In this document: piece after piece, positions 8,083 to 18,103 of the stretch
Layout of the letters: every line of letters begins with the position of its first letter
Numbering within the stretch: position 1 is the first letter of the stretch
NCBI GenBank assembly: GCA_027491355.1
Contig: JAIXWI010000031.1
Coordinates: 1-64,000, forward strand
Direction: 5' to 3'
Length of the DNA stretch: 64,000 bases
Origin: Bacteroidota bacterium
GTDB taxonomy: Bacteria; Bacteroidota; Bacteroidia; UKL13-3
Notes under the pieces: model-generated
Database searches by the model: none
Told to the model about the DNA's origin: nothing
Seen by the model: the letters and a program-made list of their open reading frames with translations, nothing else
Position numbers and translations under genes: made by a program

Positions 8083-8730
8083 GTGATTTTGCGTCATTTT
8101 ATACTTTTTCTTGGTGTTTTTTCTTGTAGCTCATTTTTTTCATTTGCTCAACAAGCAGTTGTAAAATGGGGCGATTTTGCCATAGCCCAAATCAATGATA
8201 CTGTTATTGGCTTGAATTGGTCAACACAATTAGAATTGAATGTCAAATTCTATCAAATTGAGCGCTCAACGGACGACAAAATATACACAAAAATAGGTGA
8301 GCTACAAGCACTTGGGAATAGTTTGATAACAAATAAATATGTCTTTTTAGACAAAGATTCTATGTTATTGAGCTTGCCAACTACGTTATTTTATAAAATA
8401 ACTCCTGTTGGCATTGATGGTGAAAATGCCAATCAATTAAAGGGTGCTATCAATCATTTACAGCAGGTTAATCTTCCATGGAACATTGAGGCACCTTTGT
8501 ATCCCAACCCATTTAAAAACTACTTTAGGATAAAATTTACTGCAACTTTTCCTTATCCAATAAAACTCAGTATTTTAAAAACAACAGGAGAGACAGTACA
8601 GGAGGAAAACATAGATGTTTCTCAAAATTCTTTGGTTGAAGTTGTTACCCTGAATCTGAATTCAGGGTCATATATTATCAGACTGCAATATGAAAATGCT
8701 GTCCAATATTTGAGAGCAGTTAAAAACTAA
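8083..8730 (+). CDS. Small T9SS cargo protein with type A sorting domain
   Basis: The product has 215 residues. The start is a GTG eight bases after the TlpA stop; it gives a clean signal peptide (LFLGVFSCSSFFSFAQQ), and no upstream ATG is in frame. The middle, about residues 25-120, is a single beta-sandwich (LNWSTQLELN, FYQIERSTD), a fibronectin-III-like fold common in such cargo. The C-terminal 75 residues are a T9SS type A signal: LYPNPFKNYF, then KLSILKTTGE, then GSYIIRLQYE and YLRAV near the end. The protein should be exported by Sec and then placed on the surface or released by T9SS. It has no catalytic residues that I can see. Its 3' end overlaps dapA by four bases, tail to tail. Confidence 0.85.
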   Translation: MILRHFILFLGVFSCSSFFSFAQQAVVKWGDFAIAQINDTVIGLNWSTQLELNVKFYQIERSTDDKIYTKIGELQALGNSLITNKYVFLDKDSMLLSLPTTLFYKITPVGIDGENANQLKGAINHLQQVNLPWNIEAPLYPNPFKNYFRIKFTATFPYPIKLSILKTTGETVQEENIDVSQNSLVEVVTLNLNSGSYIIRLQYENAVQYLRAVKN

Positions 8731-9602
8731 GGTTCTAAGTTTAATTCTTTTTGTAAGGTATTGAGGTGTTCATAAACCTCTTGTTTAACAGGGGCCAAAG
8801 GAAGCCTTACGTATTGTTTGCAGACCCCTTGAATTTCTAATAATGCCTTTATGCCACCTGGGTTACCATCCATAAAAATCGCTTTCATTAAATTGTAAAG
8901 TTTATAATGAATGATTTTAGCTTTTTCAATATCTCCATTTAAACCCAACCGAACCATGTTTGAGAATGCTTTTGGATATGCTTGTGCAATTACAGAAATA
9001 ACCCCAGACATTCCCATAAAGATGAATGGAAGTGTGAGGTTATCATCACCACTGATAACATTGAAATGATTGGGTTTTGATTGTATGATATCCATGAATT
9101 GCTCAGGGTTGCCGCTAGCTTCTTTAATGGCTATAATATTTTTATGATCGGCTAGTCTGAGTGTTGTTGAAACAGACATATTGCTGCCTGTTCTTCCTGG
9201 AACATTGTAAAGTATTACAGGTACTTTGCTATGTGTAGCAATTTCTGTGTAGTGAAGAAAGATACCAGCTTGATTGGGTTTATTGTAATAGGGGCTTACG
9301 GATAAAATTGCATCAAATCCGTTGTAATTGAATTCATCTAAATAGCTACAAATTGAGCGGGTATCATTGCCTCCAATACCAGCAATACAAGGCACTCTTT
9401 TGTTAACTTGATCTGTTACAAACCTGTAAACTTGTTGTTTTTCAAGTTCTGATAATGTGGCAGTTTCTCCTGTAGTTCCCAAGGCAACCAAGTAATCAAT
9501 ACCACTTGTAATACAATTTTCAATAAGATTAGATAAGGCATCAAAGTCTATTGAATGGTCTTTTTTAAATGGAGTAATGAGGGCAACACCTGTTCCTTTC
9601 AT
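8727..9602 (-). CDS. dapA: 4-hydroxy-tetrahydrodipicolinate synthase
   Basis: DapA condenses pyruvate with aspartate semialdehyde, the first committed step to diaminopimelate and lysine, in the cytosol. The 291 residues match the family length. Visible active-site parts are GTTGETATLS (Thr43/Thr44), the conserved YNVPGRTG with Tyr132 and the carboxylate-binding Arg137, and the Schiff-base lysine Lys160 in IAIKEASG. SGDDNLTLP and GMSGVISV follow as usual. Two other genes of the path are in this window, dapB at 50758 and lysA at 20475, none of them clustered. The gene is transcribed alone from an ATG start and ends inside the 3' end of the T9SS gene on the opposite strand. Confidence 0.97.
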   Translation of the reverse strand: MKGTGVALITPFKKDHSIDFDALSNLIENCITSGIDYLVALGTTGETATLSELEKQQVYRFVTDQVNKRVPCIAGIGGNDTRSICSYLDEFNYNGFDAILSVSPYYNKPNQAGIFLHYTEIATHSKVPVILYNVPGRTGSNMSVSTTLRLADHKNIIAIKEASGNPEQFMDIIQSKPNHFNVISGDDNLTLPFIFMGMSGVISVIAQAYPKAFSNMVRLGLNGDIEKAKIIHYKLYNLMKAIFMDGNPGGIKALLEIQGVCKQYVRLPLAPVKQEVYEHLNTLQKELNLEP

Positions 9603-9740
9603 AATTGTTGTATTGGTTTTCGAATTTAGTCAATAATTCAAATTATGGTTGCCTTTAATTGTACATTTTGCTGAATAGAGTTGTTCATAGGTGAATAAAT
9701 CTGTAAAGTTTTAAAAAAATGCAGGTATTATTTTCGACAA

Positions 9741-11129
9741 GTGTTTGCCATTGTAGATATAGAAACAACTGGAGGTCAACCCTCCGCCAATGCGATTACT
9801 GAAATTGCAGTATACATTACTGATGGCAAAAAAATTTTACATCAGTTTGAAACATTGGTAAATCCAGAGATACCTATCCCAACATACATTCAAAGCTTTA
9901 CAGGTATTTCACAATCAATGGTAGAAAAGGCCCCAACATTTCATCAAATAGCTCCTCAATTATACGAAATGTTGAATGGTCAGATATTTGTTGCCCACAA
10001 TGTAAATTTTGATTATGCATTTGTCAAGCATCAATTTGAATCAGTTGGCATTCAGTACCATGCACCCAAACTTTGTACCATTAGATTAAGTAGAAAGCTC
10101 ATTCCAGATAAAAAATCTTATTCATTAGGAAATCTGTGTGCAGCTATTGGTATAGAACTGCAAAATAGACACAGAGCAGGAGGGGATGCTCACGCAACAG
10201 TACAGCTTTTTCATTTATTAATTGAAAAAGATGAAATGCATTTTATCACAGAAAGTTTAAAGAAAGCCAATAAGGAATATGTATTACCTCCAAATTTACC
10301 CAGAGAAGAAGTTGATAAATTGCCTAAGACCCCAGGTGTTTATTATTTCATAGATAACAAAGGTCTGGCTATTTATGTAGGTAAAGCCAAGAATATTAAG
10401 AACAGGGTCATCAGCCATTTTACAGGCAACATCAATAGTAGCCAAAAGCAAAATTTAATTAGAAATGTATTTGGTTTGACCCATGTTCAAACAGGTAATG
10501 AATTGTTGGCTCTTTTACTGGAAAGCCAAGAAATTAAAAGACTATGGCCAGATGAAAACAGGGCACAAAAGAAATTTCAAACTGTGTATGGTTTGTATGA
10601 TTACTTAGATCAAAATGGTAAAATTAGATTTGGGGTAGACAAAATCAGAAAAGATTTTAAGCCATTGGTTACTTTTACAAACAGGTCCGAAGCATTGTTG
10701 TATGTTGAACATTTAATAGAAGCTTTTGGTTTATGTCCCAAACTTTGTAATTACCAAACCAATTTATTGCCTTGTATATCAGTGAAGAATGAAATTTGTA
10801 CAGGCATGTGTATGGCCAATGAAAACATTGAATTGTATAACCAAAAAGCACAAGCTTTTTTTGATCATTTAAATGCAGAGAAAAAAGCATACTTCATTGT
10901 AGGTAAAGGTAGAAACCTAAGAGAGCAGACCGTTATAGTTTACGAACCAGGTTTTTTTGTTGGATATTGCTATATAAATGCCAAATCACAACTAGATTTT
11001 GATAAATTAAGAGAAGAAGCACAGCCGTTAAAGTTGAATCCTTCAATGGAGGCCATTTTGGCTCCAATCCTTACTGCTACATCAAAAGAATACAAAGTTT
11101 ACGCTCAAATGCGTATGATTTTAAATTAA
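9741..11129 (+). CDS. DEDDh exonuclease fused to a GIY-YIG (UvrC-like) nuclease domain
   Basis: The product has 462 residues and joins two nucleases. Residues 1-165 are a DnaQ-type 3'-5' exonuclease: VDIETTG (Asp6, Glu8), HNVNFDYAFV, and HRAGGDAHAT with the DEDDh histidine and last aspartate. Residues about 195-280 are a GIY-YIG domain: TPGVYYF, then AIYVGKAKNIKNRV, and further on a conserved glutamate in LLESQEIK. The remaining 170 residues contain four cysteines (LCPKLCNYQ, then CTGMC) that may form a metal site. This resembles the N-terminal part of UvrC or Cho joined to an epsilon-like exonuclease, a known bacterial architecture probably acting in DNA repair. The start is GTG; the only nearby ATG (9719) is out of frame. 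Confidence 0.88.
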   Translation: MFAIVDIETTGGQPSANAITEIAVYITDGKKILHQFETLVNPEIPIPTYIQSFTGISQSMVEKAPTFHQIAPQLYEMLNGQIFVAHNVNFDYAFVKHQFESVGIQYHAPKLCTIRLSRKLIPDKKSYSLGNLCAAIGIELQNRHRAGGDAHATVQLFHLLIEKDEMHFITESLKKANKEYVLPPNLPREEVDKLPKTPGVYYFIDNKGLAIYVGKAKNIKNRVISHFTGNINSSQKQNLIRNVFGLTHVQTGNELLALLLESQEIKRLWPDENRAQKKFQTVYGLYDYLDQNGKIRFGVDKIRKDFKPLVTFTNRSEALLYVEHLIEAFGLCPKLCNYQTNLLPCISVKNEICTGMCMANENIELYNQKAQAFFDHLNAEKKAYFIVGKGRNLREQTVIVYEPGFFVGYCYINAKSQLDFDKLREEAQPLKLNPSMEAILAPILTATSKEYKVYAQMRMILN

Positions 11130-11329
11130 TATTGCGAGCAGTTATTTAACTATTTGTTACCATTTATTTCTATGACATAAACTAGTATTGTAACTAGTTT
11201 TGATGATTTTAACAATCATTGATTGACGAAAAACTTAAAGATATTTGTGAATTAAATGTTTGAATCATAGGAGTTTCATGTCATAACTTGCGCAGTATTG
11301 ACTTTCTAATTAAAATAACACAACATACC

Positions 11330-14300
11330 ATGTATACCATGAATTCTAAGCTTCATTCAGTTTTCTTGTTAGTGATTCTCTCATTGTTAGGGTTACAAAC
11401 AAAAGCACAAACCATTTTGAGTTCTTATGATTTTAACCCAATCACAGCCACTCCAGCATTCGGACCAAGTCCATACGCTGGCACTGCTTTTTCAAATGTA
11501 ACAGCAGGTGGCTTAACCAGAGGCTCTGGAGTTTTAACTACAGGTACACCTGCCGCAAGAGGTTGGGGTGGGGTAAGTTGGCAAGCAACATCTGGGGCTA
11601 ACGCAGTATCAGCCAATCAATTTTTTACTTTTACAGTAAAAGCAAATGCAGGATACCAAATTAGCATTGACTCTCTGCGTTTTCCATACAGAAGATCTGC
11701 TTCAGGAGCTGCATCCGGTATGTTAGATTATTCATTAAATGGAACCACTTTTACAACTGCTACAACGCTTTCTTTCACAAATACATCATCTGCAGGTGCT
11801 ATCATTAGGGTAGATTTGAGTTCAATCGCCGCCCTTAAAAATGTACCTTCATCAACCACTATTACCTTTAGAATTGCAGGTTTTGGTGGAACTGCATCAG
11901 CAGGAACCCTTTATTGTTATGATGTTGTCAATTCAACTGCACCAGATTTGTGTGTAATAGGTTCTGTAACCCCATCAAACGGTCCATTAGTTGTTACTGC
12001 AGGCACATTAAATGAATTTGCGAGTCAGGGAATAGGAGTACCCTCAAACGAACAATCTTTTACGGTTTCAGGTATGAATTTGACCAATGATTTGATTGTT
12101 ACTGCACCAACAGGTTATGAGGTTTCAATGACTTCTGGTGCAGGATTTGCTCCATCAATCACCATTATCCCCAATTTAGGAGTTGTAAACAATACTACCA
12201 TTTATGTACGTTATACACCTACAGCATTAACTGATCAGTCTACGGTTGTTTTAACAGCATCAAGCATTGGATCGCCAACCCAGAGCATAAATTGTTTGGG
12301 TTCTATTTACAATCTAAACTCCAACGACATTGCCATCATCGGAATGAATGCTTCCTCCAGAAATGTCATTTCCTTTGTGGCTGTTAATTCCATTCCTGCA
12401 AACACAAAAATAAAATTTACAGACAATGGCTACAGTGATCCTAATACCCAAATGTTAACAGAGGGTACTCTGATATACACTGCACCTATTAATCTAACTC
12501 CAGGTACTGTTGTAACTTGGACCAATGGGATGAATGTGACGGGTTCTGGATGGAGTGCTTCTGCTCCATCTGGCTTCACTATTGCTGTTACAGGTGATCA
12601 ATTGTTTGCTTACCAAGGAACTTGGGGTGTATCAAGTGGCTTTACGAGTTTATTGAATGGCATGATGACTGGTGGAACTTGGGCAACAACTGGTACCATT
12701 ACCAATGTAACATCCAATTCATATTTACCAGCTGCGCTTTCATTAGGCGTGAACGCTTTGTATTCCATGAATCCAAACGCATATTATGCAAATAATACAG
12801 CCAATACTACAATCAGCCAATTGAATTTACCTGCTAGAACAAAAGATACCATTAACTGGACCACAAGTCCAACTCAAATTTCTCCTGTACCCTCATGGTT
12901 GTTCAATATCATAGCAGAAGAACCTACTGGTCAAGCATTTTTTCAAAATACTACCAATATTACTACCAATGGAATGACACTAAATTTCAATGGTGGAAAT
13001 GGAGACAATTATTTGGTTGTGGTTAAAAATGGCTCTCCTGTATCAGGAGTACCAGTAGATGCAACCACCTATATCGCAGATACAAACTTTAGTGTTGGTT
13101 CTAGTATTGCCATAGGGGAACATGTTGTATACAATGGACCAAGTTCAATCAAATCTGTATCTATTGCAGGCTTAACATATGGTACCAACTATTACTATGC
13201 AATTTTCCCTTACAATGGTGTCGGAAACAAAGCCAATTATTTAACCATAAGTCCAGGAAATGGTGTTGATATGACCAATGGAATCCCCAATTCAACATCT
13301 TCTGATATTATAACGGATACCAGTTTTTATGAACCGGAAAACATTGCCTATCAAAATTATCAAGATACCGCTGATGTAACTTTAGCAAACTCAATTGAGG
13401 TGGCAAGGTTTCAAATAAGAGACGGTGGTTTTGGTGCAGATATTGACACTGCTTCAACTGTTTTGACCAGTATTGGCATTGCCGTTCAAGGAAATCAAGT
13501 ATTGAGCAGATTGGCATTGTACAATGGTTCAAATGAAATAGCTGATTTATCCGTAACAGATACCTTGGTAAATTATACAGGTTTAAGCTTTTATACGCAT
13601 GACAATACTACTGAAAATTTGAGTATCAGAGCCACTTTTAAAGCCAAAGTTACCGATAATGCTCAATTTGGTTTTACAATTAGAAGTGTAGCTAATTCAG
13701 CAACTGGTTCTTCTTTTTACACATATGATGCTGGAGCAGCTCAAACTTCATTGTTAGGGGATAAAAATAGAATTGAAGTTACCGCAAATCAACTTCGATT
13801 CATACAGCAGCCAACCAGATCCGTAACAAATTATCCAGTCAATCCAAGTATTACAGTTGCAGCAATAGATGTTTTACAAAATACAGATCTTGATTATGTA
13901 ACAGACATGGTTTTGAATTCAAATGCTCTGGTATCAAATAATTCAACCACAACAGTTACTCCAATTTTAGGTATTGGAACTTTTTCTAACATCATGTATG
14001 CTTCAATTCAAAGTGGTGTAACTGTTGAAGTTACTTCTGGTAGTTTAATAAGTACTGGTTCAAGCTCAAATTTCGATATCATTAAGGCCCTAGAAATTGG
14101 AGACATTTCAATCATCGGATACAGTGGAACAAATCCTGATAAGTTTTCATTTGCTTTGCATGCTGATGTGCCAGCAGGTACATCATTAACATTTACTGAC
14201 AATGCTTTCAATGGAACTTCGCTTACTACTAACGAGGGTGTTGTTGTTTGGACGTCCCCTAATAGGGTTTTAAATGCAGGTACAGTAGTAACAGTCTCTA

Positions 14301-16330
14301 TCCCACTCACAAATACAGTTGTTGTTGATAGTACAAATGGTTTACCCAATGGCTCGGCAACAATGACGTCTAACTTTGCTCTTGCAACTGGTGGAGACCA
14401 ATTGTTATGTTACAGAGGTGCATCATTTGCTCCAATTTTTATTACAGCTTTTTCCTCAACTCCATGGGTGAATGTTGGTGCTACAATTAATACCAATAAT
14501 TCAGTTTTACCAACAGGTTTAATTGCAGGCATTACCGCATCAAATACCATTTCATCATTTACAAATGGATACTATAACAATACTACTACAGGTTCAAATT
14601 ATTTACTGCGAAGTTTAATTAACAATAGAGAGAATTGGCTTACTAGTGCTTCATTACAATCTTTGTATCCTAAATACACAATTAATTTTTCATCTAGAAC
14701 TCAAATTACAGCAAATGCATCAATTACTGATTTAGCAATTTTAGATACCGATACTTTTGCTTTGGGTAATTTCAGATTAACTTTAAATGGTGTTGCATCA
14801 GGTAATGGAGTTTTGAGAGGAAGTAGCTTGGCAGGTATAACAATTACTGGAGCAGGAAACCATGGCGTTTTGAAATTTGACCAGTCTGTAAATGGCTCAA
14901 CCAATACCATCAAAGATTTTGTTTTAACAAATGGAGGTATCAGTATTGGAAATTCAATCAACAATACGGGTACATTGACACTCACTGCAGGAAATTTAGT
15001 AATTGATTCTGGAGCAACTTATAATTTTTCAGGAACTTCAATTTCAAGGGTGTCAGGTATCATAGATTTTAAAGTATTAAATGCTGAATTAAAATTTAAT
15101 AATTCAAATGTATTGTCATTGCCAGCTGGTTTGTTTGCTGGTGCAGTGCCAATATTTACAATAGAAGGAGCTCAAATTACATTGAATTCTCCATTGTTCA
15201 TCTCTAACAAGCTGAATTTAAAAGGAGGTAATTTAATAGGTAGTCAATTGAATTATGTAAGTGTATCAAACAACCAATATGATGCAATTACCAGAACAAA
15301 TGGCTTCATCAATGCGCCATTAACCAGAACCATTTCAATGATGTTAACAAACGGCCCTAGTTATGTTTTCCCAATTGGAAAAAACACCTACAATGCCTTT
15401 GAACTGGTTGAGCCTAATACGAATGGATTCGGAGACTTTGATTTGAGAGTAAATTTAATTGACTCAAATACAGGTGCCGTTAACGGAACTGGTATGAATG
15501 CTCTCCATCCCAATCTTATTTGGGATGCACAAATTTTAACTACTAACAGTAGTTTTATTAGTGCTAAAGTTAAACTTTCAGATTCCAGTATTTACAGTGG
15601 TTCAAGTAATGCCATTGCATACAGTCAACTTGTAAATGGTTCTTTTGATTACTTAGATGCTACATTAACAGATTCTAGTAACCTATTATCGTCAAATCAA
15701 CTTTTATCTTTGGGTTATTTCACAGTTGGAGCCAAAACCCCAACGATGCCTCAAATGGCCTCACTTGAACTCAAAACATTTATTCAAGGTTTGTATACGG
15801 GTAATGGCTCAATGACACCATCACTTTACAATGCCGATCCAAATAACTTGAGCTCAATAGCGGATTCAATTGAGGTAGAATTACATGAAGCATTTGGTTC
15901 TTATTTAACCATATTTACTCAAAAACAAGCATTGAGTACCAATGGTATCTGTAACCTATCTTTCCCTTCCGCAGTGGTAGGAAACAACTATTATGTTGTA
16001 GTAAAACATAGAAATTCAATTCCTGTTTGGTCTGCAGTTCCGCTTTCTTTCACATTTACAAATTCAGTTGATTTAACCACCAGTGCCTCTAGTGTTTTTG
16101 GTTCAAATGTTGTTGAGTTAGAATCAGGAATTTTTGGTATGTATTCAGGAGATATCAACCAAGACGGATTTATAGACGGCAACGATTTCATAGACGTTGA
16201 CAACGACAATGCAATTTTTGCCTCTGGTTATTTAGTTACAGATGTCAATGGTGATGCATTTGTTGACGGCAATGATTTTATTGTAATAGACAATAACAAT
16301 GCATTGTTTATAGGTGTTACAAATCCATAA
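11330..16330 (+). CDS. Giant secreted multidomain beta-sandwich protein with dockerin-like C-terminus
   Basis: This encodes about 1,666 residues from the ATG at 11330, which gives a signal peptide ending GLQTKAQ; an ATG at 11339 is equally possible. A beta-sandwich of about 200 residues comes first (SSYDFNP, FPYRRSASG), then an Ig-like repeat (SFTVSGMNL, VTAPTGYEVS). Two copies of one module follow: NDIAIIG...TKIKFTDNGY near 12328 and GDISIIG...SLTFTDNAF near 14098. A fibronectin-like region lies between them and a low-complexity beta region follows. The end holds two EF-hand-like dockerin repeats, DINQDGFIDGNDF and DVNGDAFVDGNDF, which should bind calcium. I see no type A or type B T9SS signal. 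Likely an adhesin or surface scaffold; no enzyme motif is visible. Confidence 0.8.
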   Translation: MYTMNSKLHSVFLLVILSLLGLQTKAQTILSSYDFNPITATPAFGPSPYAGTAFSNVTAGGLTRGSGVLTTGTPAARGWGGVSWQATSGANAVSANQFFTFTVKANAGYQISIDSLRFPYRRSASGAASGMLDYSLNGTTFTTATTLSFTNTSSAGAIIRVDLSSIAALKNVPSSTTITFRIAGFGGTASAGTLYCYDVVNSTAPDLCVIGSVTPSNGPLVVTAGTLNEFASQGIGVPSNEQSFTVSGMNLTNDLIVTAPTGYEVSMTSGAGFAPSITIIPNLGVVNNTTIYVRYTPTALTDQSTVVLTASSIGSPTQSINCLGSIYNLNSNDIAIIGMNASSRNVISFVAVNSIPANTKIKFTDNGYSDPNTQMLTEGTLIYTAPINLTPGTVVTWTNGMNVTGSGWSASAPSGFTIAVTGDQLFAYQGTWGVSSGFTSLLNGMMTGGTWATTGTITNVTSNSYLPAALSLGVNALYSMNPNAYYANNTANTTISQLNLPARTKDTINWTTSPTQISPVPSWLFNIIAEEPTGQAFFQNTTNITTNGMTLNFNGGNGDNYLVVVKNGSPVSGVPVDATTYIADTNFSVGSSIAIGEHVVYNGPSSIKSVSIAGLTYGTNYYYAIFPYNGVGNKANYLTISPGNGVDMTNGIPNSTSSDIITDTSFYEPENIAYQNYQDTADVTLANSIEVARFQIRDGGFGADIDTASTVLTSIGIAVQGNQVLSRLALYNGSNEIADLSVTDTLVNYTGLSFYTHDNTTENLSIRATFKAKVTDNAQFGFTIRSVANSATGSSFYTYDAGAAQTSLLGDKNRIEVTANQLRFIQQPTRSVTNYPVNPSITVAAIDVLQNTDLDYVTDMVLNSNALVSNNSTTTVTPILGIGTFSNIMYASIQSGVTVEVTSGSLISTGSSSNFDIIKALEIGDISIIGYSGTNPDKFSFALHADVPAGTSLTFTDNAFNGTSLTTNEGVVVWTSPNRVLNAGTVVTVSIPLTNTVVVDSTNGLPNGSATMTSNFALATGGDQLLCYRGASFAPIFITAFSSTPWVNVGATINTNNSVLPTGLIAGITASNTISSFTNGYYNNTTTGSNYLLRSLINNRENWLTSASLQSLYPKYTINFSSRTQITANASITDLAILDTDTFALGNFRLTLNGVASGNGVLRGSSLAGITITGAGNHGVLKFDQSVNGSTNTIKDFVLTNGGISIGNSINNTGTLTLTAGNLVIDSGATYNFSGTSISRVSGIIDFKVLNAELKFNNSNVLSLPAGLFAGAVPIFTIEGAQITLNSPLFISNKLNLKGGNLIGSQLNYVSVSNNQYDAITRTNGFINAPLTRTISMMLTNGPSYVFPIGKNTYNAFELVEPNTNGFGDFDLRVNLIDSNTGAVNGTGMNALHPNLIWDAQILTTNSSFISAKVKLSDSSIYSGSSNAIAYSQLVNGSFDYLDATLTDSSNLLSSNQLLSLGYFTVGAKTPTMPQMASLELKTFIQGLYTGNGSMTPSLYNADPNNLSSIADSIEVELHEAFGSYLTIFTQKQALSTNGICNLSFPSAVVGNNYYVVVKHRNSIPVWSAVPLSFTFTNSVDLTTSASSVFGSNVVELESGIFGMYSGDINQDGFIDGNDFIDVDNDNAIFASGYLVTDVNGDAFVDGNDFIVIDNNNALFIGVTNP

Positions 16331-16356
16331 ATAAGGTGTTCGTTTTCATAAAAAAA

Positions 16357-16377
16357 GGGGCAAAAGCCCCTTTTTTT
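16357..16377. terminator. Bidirectional terminator after the giant secreted protein
   Basis: GGGG-CAAAAG-CCCC forms a short GC hairpin (16357-16370), with T-runs on both strands (A-run 16350-16356 and T-run 16371-16377). It serves both the plus-strand giant gene and the minus-strand transporter gene, whose stop codon overlaps its edge. Confidence 0.88.
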
Positions 16378-17140
16378 ATGAATCTTTTTGTGCTTCTTCC
16401 ATCATAGCATTTGCTAATTCTTTGCCCAAATAAGCATCTATCATAGAATGTAAAAAATAAAGGAATGGTGTCAACAGCACTGCAACAGTAAATTTATAGA
16501 TATAATTAACTATGCCAATACCTAATACCAACTGAATGTCCCATCCAGCGCCTATGTAAAAGGCAATCATTAACACAACAAAACTGTCAATCAATTGAGA
16601 TACTAAAGTTGAGCCAGTTGACCTTAACCATAGCATTTTATTTCCAGTTTTATTTTTTAAAAAATGAAATACCGTAACATCAATAATCTGTCCAACTAAA
16701 AAAGCTACCAAAGACCCAATGATAATCCAAAGTCCTTGTCCAAAAATTTGACTGTATGCCAATTGCATATTTAGTTTACCTTCATTGGTGTCTTTGAAAA
16801 TCCAAAAATCTGCTGGTTCAAGTTGAATGGCAAAATATAAAGTTAGGAATGTATAAGTAATAAGGCCAATAGCTATATAAGTGAAGAGTTTAACACCGCT
16901 TTTCCCAAAATATTCATTAATGATATCAGTCATGATAAATACCATTGGCCAAAGTATAACACCAGCGGTCATGTTGAATGAAAATGAATTTCCCATGATG
17001 TCAATTGATAGTGGAGTCATTCCTATAGTTTTTTCTAGGGAGAAAATTTTTACTCCAATCATCTCAGCAATGATTGCATTGGCAATGAAAAATGCGCCAA
17101 GAGCTAGAAATAATTTATTACGTTTCGGTTCTTTACTCAT
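16376..17140 (-). CDS. yhhQ: Queuosine precursor transporter (YhhQ/VUT family)
   Basis: The product is a 254-residue integral inner-membrane protein with six or seven hydrophobic helices. It carries family landmarks: the N-terminal FFIANAIIAEMIGVKIF, DIINEYFGKSG after the second helix, LRSTGSTLVSQLIDSF and the last pair beginning IVNYIYKF. Proteins of this family import queuine or preQ precursors for the wobble modification of tRNAs with GTN (GUN) anticodons. The functional link comes from the Escherichia coli relative; substrate choice between preQ0 and preQ1 cannot be read here. A conserved Asp/Glu pair in the membrane (DIINEYF) is present. The stop of the neighbouring DDAH-like gene lies only one base before this ATG, so the two are co-transcribed on the minus strand. 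Confidence 0.9.
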   Translation of the reverse strand: MSKEPKRNKLFLALGAFFIANAIIAEMIGVKIFSLEKTIGMTPLSIDIMGNSFSFNMTAGVILWPMVFIMTDIINEYFGKSGVKLFTYIAIGLITYTFLTLYFAIQLEPADFWIFKDTNEGKLNMQLAYSQIFGQGLWIIIGSLVAFLVGQIIDVTVFHFLKNKTGNKMLWLRSTGSTLVSQLIDSFVVLMIAFYIGAGWDIQLVLGIGIVNYIYKFTVAVLLTPFLYFLHSMIDAYLGKELANAMMEEAQKDS

Positions 17141-17141
17141 A

Positions 17142-18032
17142 TCAATAAATCATCATTTTCATGCAAAAAACTGATCCGCCTGATTGCATGAATTCACCTG
17201 TTTCAATTTCTTCAATTTCATAGTTCTCAGCCTTCAGAGCCTCTATTGCCTGAATACTTCCCTTTTGAAGTACAGCAAGTTTTTTATGATTTTCCGTGTA
17301 ATTGATGACATGAGCATTTAAGCAAAAAGTATCTATGGCTTCTTTGGCGTCAACAAAATAGATCTTGCTAAAATATTGTTGAATCTGAATCAATCCTTCA
17401 GCATTAAATGCGTCTTTACATAACATTACAGCATCTTCAGACAAAGGCACAAAACAGGTATCAAGATGGTAGAAATTTTCGTTGATCAATTCAAGAGTTA
17501 CAACGGGTGTACCTGTAATTTTAGTAATTTCTTCATAAGCATTCGCATCACTTCTATGCCCAAAGCCACCATAATACAAATCTTTTCCTGGGTGAGGAAT
17601 GATATCGCCCATGCCCTCAAATGAATTGCTATGCATCAGTTCAATACAATTGTAATGTTGTGACAAGTAGAATTTTTTAAAAAATGGAACCTCTTTTTGT
17701 CTTGAAGCATGTTTCATTTTACTGAGGATAACATTTTTACGCCCATTTTTACCTATGAACGGAAAACTCTGATTGGCACAAAAGACCATATCCTCGCAAC
17801 CTACTTCACCATTTATCACCAATACTTCATCTAAATAACCTTCATCAACCCATTTTAAATAAACAGACTTTAATTTCTCCCATTGTTTGGTTGCAGTTAT
17901 TCTGTCAATTTTTCCTGCTTGTACTTGCATGTAAGGATTTTTTACATCTATGATATCAAAATGTTCTGGGCTACACATTAAGATTCTTCTGGGTTCAATT
18001 CTGTTGTTTAACTTTATTTTATTCAGTAACAT
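17142..18032 (-). CDS. DDAH/arginine deiminase-related (guanidino-modifying) enzyme
   Basis: The product has 296 residues and belongs to the amidinotransferase/dimethylarginine dimethylaminohydrolase fold. Seen in sequence: PRRILMCSPEHFD at the N-terminus, the substrate-binding segment CEDMVFCANQSF near 79-90, FEGMGDII near 138, the catalytic His189 in FYHLDTCFVPL and the nucleophile Cys290 in SGGSVFCM, with LNAHVIN before it. This is the order of the hydrolase family that attacks guanidino carbons of arginine derivatives. The substrate (arginine, methylarginine or another guanidine) cannot be told. There is no signal peptide, so it is cytosolic. It is transcribed divergently from a secreted PPAD-like deiminase 71 bases away and shares a transcript with the YhhQ transporter. 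Confidence 0.85.
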   Translation of the reverse strand: MLLNKIKLNNRIEPRRILMCSPEHFDIIDVKNPYMQVQAGKIDRITATKQWEKLKSVYLKWVDEGYLDEVLVINGEVGCEDMVFCANQSFPFIGKNGRKNVILSKMKHASRQKEVPFFKKFYLSQHYNCIELMHSNSFEGMGDIIPHPGKDLYYGGFGHRSDANAYEEITKITGTPVVTLELINENFYHLDTCFVPLSEDAVMLCKDAFNAEGLIQIQQYFSKIYFVDAKEAIDTFCLNAHVINYTENHKKLAVLQKGSIQAIEALKAENYEIEEIETGEFMQSGGSVFCMKMMIY

Positions 18033-18103
18033 TTTATTTTATTTTTATTAGGAAACATACACATTTATGACGTTGTTGTAACTTTAAACAAACTTATTCA
18101 ATT

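Noticed and set aside
14008-14349. 113-codon minus-strand frame inside the giant secreted gene
   Set aside because: Shadow of the Thr/Asn-rich beta repeats on the opposite strand.
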